Assembly: GCA_900555635.1 (NCBI GenBank)
Contig: USLU01000053.1
Location: 1 to 33,985 of the forward strand
DNA: 33,985 nt
Direction of reading: 5' to 3'
DNA from: an uncultured Bacteroides sp.
GTDB lineage: Bacteria > Bacteroidota > Bacteroidia > Bacteroidales > Bacteroidaceae
Positions 1-7,755 of the stretch are shown here, piece after piece. The notes below the pieces were generated by a model. The model was not told where the DNA came from and made no database searches. It saw nothing but the letters and a program-made list of their open reading frames with translations. The translations under genes and the position numbers were made by a program. Within the stretch, counting starts at the first letter, position 1. Each line of letters starts with the position of its first letter.

Positions 1-8
1 CCACCTCC

Positions 9-72
9 CCCCTTCGGGGTACTCCTCCTCCCAGGAGGAGGAGAATTGAGCTACCTCTTTAGCTACCCCTTT
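9..72. repeat. Two short hairpins and a 12-bp tandem repeat upstream of the GH2 gene
   Basis: Bases 9-19 can form a CCC-UUCG-GGG type stem-loop. Bases 22-29 (CTCCTCCT) pair perfectly with 33-40 (AGGAGGAG) across a 3-base loop. Bases 49-60 and 61-72 are a near-perfect 12-bp tandem repeat (AGCTACCTCTTT / AGCTACCCCTTT). No -7 promoter element is visible between here and the start codon at 87, so the GH2 gene probably lies inside a longer transcript that begins outside the window. The element may be an intergenic spacer or a processing/stalling structure; its role is unknown. Confidence 0.5.
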
Positions 73-86
73 TATATCTTAATACC

Positions 87-2594
87 ATGAAAAGATGCTT
101 ACTTCTTCCTATACTGTACCTGCTTCTTATTACAGGTGCATGTACTTCTCCTCAAAAAACGGTTGATACACGTCGACAGGACTTTACAGCGGATTGGTCG
201 TTTCGCTTAGGTGATGATTCTACAGCCGCCCGTCCGGATTACAATGACACAGACTGGAGAAAACTGAACTTGCCCCATGATTGGGCTGTTGAAGGAGAGT
301 TTAGCAAAGATAATCCTTCCGGTACGGGAGGAGGTGCTCTGCCCGGTGGTATAGGCTGGTATCGAAAGACTTTCACTGCCGACAAAACGGATGAAGGTAA
401 ACGATTATACATAGACTTTGATGGTGCCTACATGAACTCAACTGTTTACATCAACGGTCAAAAACTGGGTACACGCCCTTACGGTTATATCTCTTTCAGC
501 TACGATTTAACTCCTTTCATCAAATGGGGAGAGAAGAACGTAATAGCTGTAAGAGTGGATAATGCCGAACAACCTAACTCCCGTTGGTATTCCGGTTGCG
601 GAATCTATCGCAATGTATGGCTGACAAAAGTAAGTCCGGTGCATGTAGCCCAATGGGGAACCTATATCACAGCCGATGAAGTGTCGAAGAACAACGCTCG
701 TCTGACCGTGCGTACTACTTTGGAAAACGAACAAGGTACGGCTGCTTCGTTAGAATTAGTATCCAAATTGATTAACGAAAAGGGTAAAGTAGTCGGTCAA
801 ACTTCCAGTCAATTAACTCTGAATGAGGGCAAGCATGAAGCGGTACAAGAGATTACAGTAGACAATCCGGATTTGTGGAGCGTTGATCGTCCTTATCTTT
901 ATAATGTGAAGACTGAAATCCTAATGGATGGTAAGTCTGTAGATACTTATACTACTCCTTTCGGTATCCGTACTTTCCGTTTTGATGCCCAGAAAGGATT
1001 TATTCTGAATGGTGAACAGGTGAAGATCAACGGTGTTTGTATGCATCATGACCTGGGTTGCCTCGGTGCTGCCGTGAATACCCGTGCCATCGAACGCCAG
1101 TTGGAAATTCTTAAAGAGATGGGGTGTAACGGTATTCGTTGTTCACACAATCCTCCTGCACCGGAACTTCTTGACCTTTGCGACCGTATGGGATTCATCG
1201 TCATGGACGAGACTTTTGACATGTGGCGCAAGAAGAAGACCCGTCACGACTATTCCCGTTACTTCAACGAGTGGCACGAACGCGACCTTACCGATCTTAT
1301 CTTGCGTGATCGCAATCACCCTTCCATCTTTATGTGGAGCATTGGCAACGAAGTGCTCGAACAATGGACAGATGCTAAAGCCGATACGCTCAGCCTTGAA
1401 GAAGCCAATCTGATTTTGAACTTCGGTCATAGTTCTGATATGCTTGCCAAAGAGGGCGAGATGTCTGTAAACTCCCTGCTGACCAAAAAACTATCGGATA
1501 TGGTGAAAGCACTCGATCCTACACGTCCTGTAACAGCCGGTTGCAATGAGCCCAATCCCAATAATCACTTGTTCCGTTCGGGAGCACTCGATATTATCGG
1601 TTTCAATTACCACGACGACTGGTTTGCAGGTGTACCCGAAAACTTCCCCGGCAAGCCGTTTATTGTAACAGAAAGTGTTTCCGGTTTAATGACGCGCGGC
1701 TATTACCGTATGCCAAGCGATTCAATGTTTATTTGGCCCGAACGTTGGGACAAACCTTTCTACGAACCTTCGTTCTCTTGTTCTTCATACGATAACTGCC
1801 ATGTACCTTGGGGCAATCGTCATGAAGGAACGTTGCGCCATGTCAAGAACAACGATTTTATTAGTGGGCAGTACATTTGGACAGGCTTCGATTACATAGG
1901 CGAACCTACTCCATACGGTTGGCCTGCACGTAGTTCTTATTTTGGAATTGTCGATCTGGCAGGTTTCCCGAAAGATGTCTATTACATGTATCAGTCTGAA
2001 TGGCGACCCGACAAAGCCGTGCTCCATCTCTTCCCGCACTGGAACTGGACACCGGGACAAGATATAGACTTATGGGCTTATTATAACAATGCCGATGAAG
2101 TGGAACTCTTTATTAATGGTAAATCGCAAGGTGTGCGTAGCAAAGGAAAAGATGATTTCCATGTAATGTGGAAAGTGAAATTTGAACCGGGAACAGTGAA
2201 AGCCATTTCCCGCAAAGCCGGCAAAGTGGTTGCCGAGCAAGAAATCCGTACTGCCGGTGAGCCTGCACAGATACGTCTGACTCCCGACCGTAGCACTATT
2301 CAAGCTGATGGAAAAGACCTGAGTTTTGTAACTGTTGAAATAGTGGATAAGGATGGTAACCTTTGCCCGAATGCAGAGAATGACGTTACTTTTGCTGTAG
2401 ATGGTTCCGCTTTTATTGCCGGTGTAGACAATGGTAGTCCTATCTCTATGGAGAAATTCAAGGACAATCATCGCAAAGCTTTCTACGGCAAGTGTCTGGT
2501 TGTGATACAGAATAACGGTCAGACGGGTAGTGTCAAGGTAACGGCTACGGCTGACGGACTAGGAAAGTCGGTGACAGTGATAAAAGTAAAATAG
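87..2594 (+). CDS. Glycoside hydrolase family 2 protein, beta-galactosidase-like lipoprotein
   Basis: An 835-residue exo-acting glycosidase, most likely removing beta-linked galactose (or a related sugar) from oligosaccharides in the periplasm. The N-terminus is a lipoprotein signal ending at Cys19 (ITGAC). It is followed by a sugar-binding jelly roll (roughly 30-190; RVDNAEQPNSRWYSGCGIYR), an Ig-like domain (190-295) and a TIM barrel (300-600). The acid/base is Glu422 in MWSIGNE and the nucleophile is Glu529 in IVTES. The C-terminus has a DUF4982-like domain (about 650-720) and an Ig/Big-like domain (730-835), as is common in Bacteroides GH2 proteins. Nothing acidic directly follows the lipid-bearing Cys, so surface export is not indicated. 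The GH3 gene starts one base downstream, so the two are co-transcribed. GH2 also holds beta-glucuronidases and beta-mannosidases; beta-galactosidase is the best guess, not proven. Confidence 0.9.
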   Translation: MKRCLLLPILYLLLITGACTSPQKTVDTRRQDFTADWSFRLGDDSTAARPDYNDTDWRKLNLPHDWAVEGEFSKDNPSGTGGGALPGGIGWYRKTFTADKTDEGKRLYIDFDGAYMNSTVYINGQKLGTRPYGYISFSYDLTPFIKWGEKNVIAVRVDNAEQPNSRWYSGCGIYRNVWLTKVSPVHVAQWGTYITADEVSKNNARLTVRTTLENEQGTAASLELVSKLINEKGKVVGQTSSQLTLNEGKHEAVQEITVDNPDLWSVDRPYLYNVKTEILMDGKSVDTYTTPFGIRTFRFDAQKGFILNGEQVKINGVCMHHDLGCLGAAVNTRAIERQLEILKEMGCNGIRCSHNPPAPELLDLCDRMGFIVMDETFDMWRKKKTRHDYSRYFNEWHERDLTDLILRDRNHPSIFMWSIGNEVLEQWTDAKADTLSLEEANLILNFGHSSDMLAKEGEMSVNSLLTKKLSDMVKALDPTRPVTAGCNEPNPNNHLFRSGALDIIGFNYHDDWFAGVPENFPGKPFIVTESVSGLMTRGYYRMPSDSMFIWPERWDKPFYEPSFSCSSYDNCHVPWGNRHEGTLRHVKNNDFISGQYIWTGFDYIGEPTPYGWPARSSYFGIVDLAGFPKDVYYMYQSEWRPDKAVLHLFPHWNWTPGQDIDLWAYYNNADEVELFINGKSQGVRSKGKDDFHVMWKVKFEPGTVKAISRKAGKVVAEQEIRTAGEPAQIRLTPDRSTIQADGKDLSFVTVEIVDKDGNLCPNAENDVTFAVDGSAFIAGVDNGSPISMEKFKDNHRKAFYGKCLVVIQNNGQTGSVKVTATADGLGKSVTVIKVK

Positions 2595-2616
2595 TATGAT
2601 ATCAGTAAATAGTAAT

Positions 2617-4830
2617 ATGAAAAGCAAATTCTTAGTAACCCTTTTGTTTGCCTGTTCAATAGGAATTTTATCAGCGCAAACCCCTGTTTATTTAGATGAC
2701 AGACAACCTGTTGAGGCACGTGTAAAAGACGCCCTCAGCCGCATGACATTAGAAGAGAAAGTGGCACTTTGCCATGCACAGAGCAAATTCAGCAGTGCAG
2801 GAGTTCCCCGCCTCGGTATTCCCGAACTTTGGATGAGCGATGGCCCTCACGGGGTGCGTGCCGAAATCAATTGGAATGATTGGGGATATGCCAACTGGAC
2901 TAATGACAGTATCACCGCTTTCCCGGCATTGACTTGTCTGGCAGCCACCTGGAATCCCGAAATGTCTGCCAAGTATGGTAAAGCAATCGGTGAAGAAGCC
3001 CGTTATCGTGAAAAAGATGTGCTGCTCGGTCCGGGCGTTAATATCTACCGTACTCCGATGAATGGTCGTAACTTCGAATATATGGGTGAAGATCCCTATT
3101 TGGCAAGTATTATGTGCGTGCCCTATATTCAAGAGTTACAAAAGAATGGAGTAGCAGCTTGTGTCAAGCACTATGCTTTGAATAATCAGGAGTTATGGCG
3201 TGGACATATTGATGTCAATCTCAGTGACCGTGCTTTATATGAAATCTATCTGCCTGCTTTCAAAGCTTCGGTTGAGAAAGGCGGCGCATGGAGCATCATG
3301 GGTTCGTATAATAAGATTCGTGGTCAGCATGCTTGCCACAACGATTTTGCCTTGAATAAGATTCTGAAAGGCGACTGGAAGTTTGATGGCTGTGTTATTA
3401 CCGATTGGGGGGGGGCACACGATACGTATGAGGCTGCCGTTAATGGTCTTGATATTGAAATGGGATCTTATACAAACGGTCTTACTTCGGAAAGTGCATT
3501 TACCTATGACGATTATTATCTGGCACACCCTTATCTCAAGATGTTGAAAGAGGGTAAAGTGCCGATGTCTACTATTGACGACAAAGCATCCCGTATTCTC
3601 CGTTTGATATTCCGTACGGCGATGAACCGTGAGAAACCATACGGTTCGGTGGCTACGGAAGAACATTATGAAGCTGCCCGCGAGATTGGTAATGAAGGTA
3701 TCGTGTTGTTGAAGAATGCACCGGTAGTAAAGAAAGGTGCTCCTTTGTTACCAATCGATGCAACGAAGTATCAGAATATCCTTGTATTAGGTGATAATGC
3801 AGTGCGTCTGCTCAACCAAGGAGGTGGCTCTTCTGAATTGAAAGTAAAAGATATGGTATCTCCGTTGGATGGCTTGCGTGCTATCTATGGAGACAAAGTG
3901 AAGTATGCAAAAGGTTATGCGGCAGGTCGCCCCATGTACGGTCGTGCTGATGAAATTCCTCAGAATGTGGTAGATTCCTTGCGTGCAGAGGCTGTGGAAA
4001 TGGCAAAGAAAGCCGACCTAGTAGTGCTTGTTGGCGGATTGAATAAGAACCATTTTCAAGATTGTGAAGGTGGCGACCGCTTGCAATACGGCTTGCCTTT
4101 CGGACAAGATGAACTGATAGAAGCTGTATTAGGCGTAAATAAGAATCTGGTACTAGTACTCCTCAGTGGTAATGCGGTAGAAATGCCTTGGATAAACCGG
4201 GTTCCTGCTATTATTCAGGGATGGTATCTTGGTTCTATGGGTGGTAAATCGTTGGCCGATGTACTGAGTGGCGCTGTAAATCCAAGCGGTAAACTACCTT
4301 TCTCTTTCCCTGCGAAGTTAACGGATTGTGGAGCACATGCTTTCGATGCACTCAGCTATCCGGGAGATAGTATCAAACAAGTGTATAAAGAAGATATTTT
4401 GGTAGGTTATCGTTGGCACGACACAAAGAAGATCCCGGCTCTTTTTCCCTTCGGACACGGATTGAGCTATACAACTTTTACATACGGCAAACCGGTAGCT
4501 TCTGCCAAAACAATGACGGCTGACGGAACGCTGACAGTTTCGGTTCCTGTAAAGAATGCGGGAAGTGTTGCGGGAAAAGAGATCATACAACTTTACGTAG
4601 GGGATGAGAAATGCAGTGTTCTTCGCCCGACAAAAGAATTAAAGCACTTTACAAAGATTACCCTCGAACCGGAAGAAGAGAAAACGGTGACTTTCACCAT
4701 AACTCCGGATGATTTAAAGTTCTATGATGAAACTGCAAGTGCCTGGACGCTCGAACCGGGTAAATTTAAAGTTTATATTGGGGCTTCTTCTACCGATATC
4801 CGTGGGGTGATACCGTTTGAATTAAAATAG
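2617..4830 (+). CDS. Glycoside hydrolase family 3 protein, beta-glucosidase-like
   Basis: A 737-residue exo-beta-glycosidase with the standard GH3 layout: an (alpha/beta)8 domain, an (alpha/beta)6 sandwich and a C-terminal fibronectin-III-like domain (about 640-737). The predicted nucleophile is Asp263 in CVITDWGG; KHYALNNQE and the LSDRALYEIYLPAF segment are typical substrate-site strands. I chose the ATG at 2617 because it gives a clean secretion signal (MKSKFLVTLLFACSIGILSAQ type, cleavage after the Ala of SAQ). An in-frame ATG at 2596, one base after the GH2 stop, would add seven residues. Expected action is removal of beta-linked glucose or xylose from oligosaccharides in the periplasm, beside the GH2 enzyme. 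A run of nine G (3407-3415) lies directly after the nucleophile codon. The family is sure; the sugar is not. Confidence 0.9.
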   Translation: MKSKFLVTLLFACSIGILSAQTPVYLDDRQPVEARVKDALSRMTLEEKVALCHAQSKFSSAGVPRLGIPELWMSDGPHGVRAEINWNDWGYANWTNDSITAFPALTCLAATWNPEMSAKYGKAIGEEARYREKDVLLGPGVNIYRTPMNGRNFEYMGEDPYLASIMCVPYIQELQKNGVAACVKHYALNNQELWRGHIDVNLSDRALYEIYLPAFKASVEKGGAWSIMGSYNKIRGQHACHNDFALNKILKGDWKFDGCVITDWGGAHDTYEAAVNGLDIEMGSYTNGLTSESAFTYDDYYLAHPYLKMLKEGKVPMSTIDDKASRILRLIFRTAMNREKPYGSVATEEHYEAAREIGNEGIVLLKNAPVVKKGAPLLPIDATKYQNILVLGDNAVRLLNQGGGSSELKVKDMVSPLDGLRAIYGDKVKYAKGYAAGRPMYGRADEIPQNVVDSLRAEAVEMAKKADLVVLVGGLNKNHFQDCEGGDRLQYGLPFGQDELIEAVLGVNKNLVLVLLSGNAVEMPWINRVPAIIQGWYLGSMGGKSLADVLSGAVNPSGKLPFSFPAKLTDCGAHAFDALSYPGDSIKQVYKEDILVGYRWHDTKKIPALFPFGHGLSYTTFTYGKPVASAKTMTADGTLTVSVPVKNAGSVAGKEIIQLYVGDEKCSVLRPTKELKHFTKITLEPEEEKTVTFTITPDDLKFYDETASAWTLEPGKFKVYIGASSTDIRGVIPFELK

Positions 4831-4845
4831 CCTGTTGGTAGAGTA

Positions 4846-4896
4846 GGGAGCATTAACCGTTCGGATTTAAGTGCGGTTCTCCCGTTTTTAATTTTT
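4846..4896 (+). terminator. Rho-independent terminator after the GH2-GH3 pair
   Basis: GGGAG (4846-4850) and AACCG (4855-4859) pair with CGGTT (4874-4878) and CTCCC (4879-4883), giving a 10-bp stem with a 4-base bulge. TTTTT begins at 4885 and further T runs follow. It sits 16 bases after the GH3 stop codon and separates the GH2-GH3 transcript from the GH95 gene. Confidence 0.7.
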
Positions 4897-4935
4897 TAAT
4901 CAGTAACTTTAATCTCCTTTTTAGGGGATAATATA

Positions 4936-5016
4936 TCGATTAACCTAGGTCTTCTTTTCGATTGACCTAGGTTATTCTTTCGATTGACCATGGTCTACTT
5001 TTCGATTGACCTAGGT
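4936..5016. repeat. Four 22-bp phased repeats, each with an 8-bp palindrome core
   Basis: TCGATTRACCTAGGT-type units start at 4936, 4958, 4980 and 5002, exactly 22 bp apart, joined by seven-base pyrimidine-rich linkers. Three cores are ACCTAGGT and the third is ACCATGGT. The two changes in the third unit are symmetric, so the palindrome is kept. The array lies between the GH3 terminator and the GH95 promoter, about 110-190 bases upstream of the presumed transcription start. The spacing of about two helical turns suggests side-by-side dimer binding sites on one DNA face. The regulator is unknown. Confidence 0.85.
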
Positions 5017-5081
5017 GGAGCGAAATAAAAACGGGACTTTTTGGCTTTAAATAGGGGAACATAAAAATAAAAGTCAGGACT

Positions 5082-5117
5082 TTTGTACCTTAATCGTGCG
5101 GGAGTAAGTATCTTTGT
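5082..5117 (+). promoter_or_regulatory. Probable promoter of the GH95 gene
   Basis: TATCTTTGT at 5109-5117 matches the -7 element TAnnTTTGY exactly. TTTG at 5082-5085 lies 23 bases upstream, slightly longer than the usual 19-21. The predicted start near 5121 leaves a leader of about 65 nt. Confidence 0.65.
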
Positions 5118-5186
5118 GCAGTTCACGTAAAGTATGTAGAATATTACTATTAAAATTCTTCAGTTAACTCATTCAAATTCGAAATT

Positions 5187-7634
5187 ATGAAAATACTTTT
5201 TTCCTTCTTTCTGTTTATTTTCACGTCACTATCGCTATCTGCTGCTGAAACTATAGCAGACAGTTGTAACCATCAGCTTTATTATAATTCTCCCGCAACA
5301 ATTTGGGAAGAAACGCTTCCGTTGGGGAACGGCCGTTTGGGGATGATGCCGGATGGTGGTATTGACAGAGAACACATTATCTTAAATGAAATCTCCTTAT
5401 GGAGTGGGATGGAGGCTGATTATAGCAACCCGGATGCTTCTAAGAGCCTGTCCACCATCCAACAATTATTGTTCGACGGAAAGAATAAAGAGGCGCAGGA
5501 ACTGATGTATAGTAGTTTTGTTCCCAAAAAGCAGGAGACGGACGGAAGATATGGAACCTTTCAGGTATTAGGAAATTTGGATATTGATTTCAAGTATCCG
5601 GATGCTAAGATGGCTTCTTTGCCGGTTACAAATGATTACCGTCGTTCGTTGAGTCTGCGTGATGCTGTTGCTTATACTTCATTTATCCGAAATGCTGTTA
5701 GTTACAATCGCGAGTACTTTGTGTCACGTGAACGTGATGTCATGTTGGTGCATCTGACTGCCGGTAAAAAAGGAGCCTTGAACTTTTCAGCTCGTTTGAG
5801 CCGTGCTGCATGTAGTTCGCTGACAATTGAAGGGAATACTCTTTTGATGAGTGGTACACTGGATAGCGGTAAACCCGGACAAGACGGAATGAAATATCGT
5901 GTAGCCATGCAACTTGTTTCGAAGGGGGGAGAACGGACAACTACTCTTGAAAATGGCATCAGTCTGAAGAATGGACAAGATGCCTGGCTGATTATTTCTG
6001 CTACGACTTCTTACTCAGCCGAAGGCACGGATTTTCCCGGTGAGCGTTATGTGCGGGTTTGTGATAGTTTGCTACATGCAGTCAATCCTCTTCAACAAAA
6101 AGATATTCGTAAGAAACATATAGCTGCCCATTGCATCTTTTACGACCGCGTTTCTTTGACCTTGCCTACTACAACGGATGATACACTCCCTACGAATGAG
6201 CGTATTCTTCGATTTGTGCAAAAGGAATCTCCCGCTTTGGCATCCCTTTACTACAATTATGGTCGCTACTTGCTTATCAGCAGTACCCGTCCCGGTAGCT
6301 TGCCTCCTAATCTGCAAGGACTTTGGGCGGATGGTCTGTCTACTCCCTGGAATGGAGACTATCATACTAATATTAATATCCAAATGAACCATTGGCCGCT
6401 TGAGCAAGCCGGCCTTTCGGAATTGTATGATCCTTTAACTACGTTAGTAGAACGTCTTATTCCTTCCGGAACAACCACTGCCCGTTCTTTCTACGGTAAT
6501 AAAGCGGATGGCTGGGTACTTCACATGATGACTAACGTTTGGAACTATACCGCTCCCGGTGAACATCCTTCCTGGGGAGCCACTAATACAGGAGGTGCTT
6601 GGCTCTGTGCCCATCTCTGGGAACATTACCTTTATACACAGGATAAAGAATATCTGAGACGTATTTATCCCATTCTGAAAGGAGCTGCCAAGTTCTTTAG
6701 TTCGACTACCGTACAAGAGCCTGAGCATGGGTGGCTGGTAACTGCACCCACCTCCTCGCCGGAAAATAGTTTTTATGTACCAGGTGATAGTGTGACTGCC
6801 GTCAGCATTTGTATGGGACCTACGATGGATGTGCAACTACTTACCGAGCTTTATACAAATGTCATTACCGCCGCCCGTCTGCTGAATTGTGATGCCGATT
6901 ATGCTGCTCGTCTTGAATCGGATTTAAAGAAGTTTCCACCGATGCAGATCAGCAAAGAAGGCTATCTGCAAGAATGGCTACAGGATTACAAAGAAACCGA
7001 CGTGCATCATCGCCACGTTTCCCATCTCTACGGGTTGCATCCGGGCAATTTGATCTCTCCCGACGGTACACCGGAACTTGCCGAAGCCTGTCGCGTGACA
7101 CTTAATCGTCGTGGAGACGAGGGTACCGGTTGGAGCCGTGCTTGGAAAATCAACTTCTGGGCTCGTTTGGGTGATGGTGATCGTGCTTGGAAGCTATTTA
7201 AAAGTCTGCTTCACCCTGCTATCAATGCTGAAACGGGGCGTCATGGCGGTGGAACTTTACCGAACTTATTCTGTTCGCATCCTCCTTTCCAAATTGATGG
7301 AAATTATGGTGGTGCGGCAGGTATCGGTGAAATGCTTCTGCAAAGTCACGAAGGTTTTATAAATCTGCTCCCTGCTTTGCCTGCCAGCTGGGATACAGGA
7401 AGCTTCCGCGGCATGCGTGTGCGTGGTGGTGCTTCTGTAGACTTGGACTGGAAAGAGGGTAAAGCGACAAGCGTAGCCATTACGGCCCTTGAACCGGGTA
7501 AGTTTACTATTAAGATGCCGACAGGTATTAGTCGTGCGATGCTAAAATCAGAAGGGCAGGCTCATGAATACAAAGAAAAAATGTTTTCTGTAGAACTGGG
7601 CAAGGGAGAAAAGTGTGAGATATACTTCTTCTGA
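5187..7634 (+). CDS. Glycoside hydrolase family 95 protein, alpha-L-fucosidase-like
   Basis: An 815-residue secreted enzyme of the inverting GH95 family, which mostly removes alpha-1,2-linked L-fucose; a few members remove alpha-L-galactose. The first 19 or so residues are a signal peptide (FFLFIFTSLSLSAAE), so it acts in the periplasm. The N-terminal beta-domain begins with WEETLPLGNGRLG, followed by a helical (alpha/alpha)6 barrel and a short beta C-terminus. By alignment from memory with the Bifidobacterium enzyme AfcA, the catalytic set is present: Asn395 and Asn397 in HTNINIQMN, Glu526 in SSPENSF and Asp704 in QIDGNYGG. The His before the first Asn favours fucose over L-galactose, but that is weak evidence. 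Length is normal. It has its own promoter and an upstream repeat array, so it may respond to a different signal from GH2-GH3. Confidence 0.93.
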   Translation: MKILFSFFLFIFTSLSLSAAETIADSCNHQLYYNSPATIWEETLPLGNGRLGMMPDGGIDREHIILNEISLWSGMEADYSNPDASKSLSTIQQLLFDGKNKEAQELMYSSFVPKKQETDGRYGTFQVLGNLDIDFKYPDAKMASLPVTNDYRRSLSLRDAVAYTSFIRNAVSYNREYFVSRERDVMLVHLTAGKKGALNFSARLSRAACSSLTIEGNTLLMSGTLDSGKPGQDGMKYRVAMQLVSKGGERTTTLENGISLKNGQDAWLIISATTSYSAEGTDFPGERYVRVCDSLLHAVNPLQQKDIRKKHIAAHCIFYDRVSLTLPTTTDDTLPTNERILRFVQKESPALASLYYNYGRYLLISSTRPGSLPPNLQGLWADGLSTPWNGDYHTNINIQMNHWPLEQAGLSELYDPLTTLVERLIPSGTTTARSFYGNKADGWVLHMMTNVWNYTAPGEHPSWGATNTGGAWLCAHLWEHYLYTQDKEYLRRIYPILKGAAKFFSSTTVQEPEHGWLVTAPTSSPENSFYVPGDSVTAVSICMGPTMDVQLLTELYTNVITAARLLNCDADYAARLESDLKKFPPMQISKEGYLQEWLQDYKETDVHHRHVSHLYGLHPGNLISPDGTPELAEACRVTLNRRGDEGTGWSRAWKINFWARLGDGDRAWKLFKSLLHPAINAETGRHGGGTLPNLFCSHPPFQIDGNYGGAAGIGEMLLQSHEGFINLLPALPASWDTGSFRGMRVRGGASVDLDWKEGKATSVAITALEPGKFTIKMPTGISRAMLKSEGQAHEYKEKMFSVELGKGEKCEIYFF

Positions 7635-7691
7635 TAGTATGGAGAGTATCAGATAGTGTCTGAGAATAGCGAACTTTTCTTTTCGTGAATA

Positions 7692-7724
7692 TTTGTCTTT
7701 CGCAACTGAATACTGTACTTTTGC
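7692..7724 (+). promoter_or_regulatory. Promoter of the serine hydrolase gene
   Basis: TTTG (7692-7695), a 20-base spacer and TACTTTTGC (7716-7724) form a full Bacteroides-type promoter. Transcription should begin near 7728, so the serine hydrolase is not simply a read-through product of GH95. Confidence 0.8.
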
Positions 7725-7755
7725 AGTACTAATAATACAAATGCTTAATACAATT

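Noticed and set aside
4936..5016. Possible CRISPR or minisatellite
   Set aside because: Four 22-bp units with conserved palindromic cores and 7-base linkers do not fit CRISPR repeat-spacer sizes; a phased binding-site array explains the symmetric variant better.
7693..7755. Longer N-terminus for the serine hydrolase from a TTG at 7693
   Set aside because: That start overlaps the promoter elements and precedes the predicted transcription start; a signal peptide begins at the ATG at 7756.
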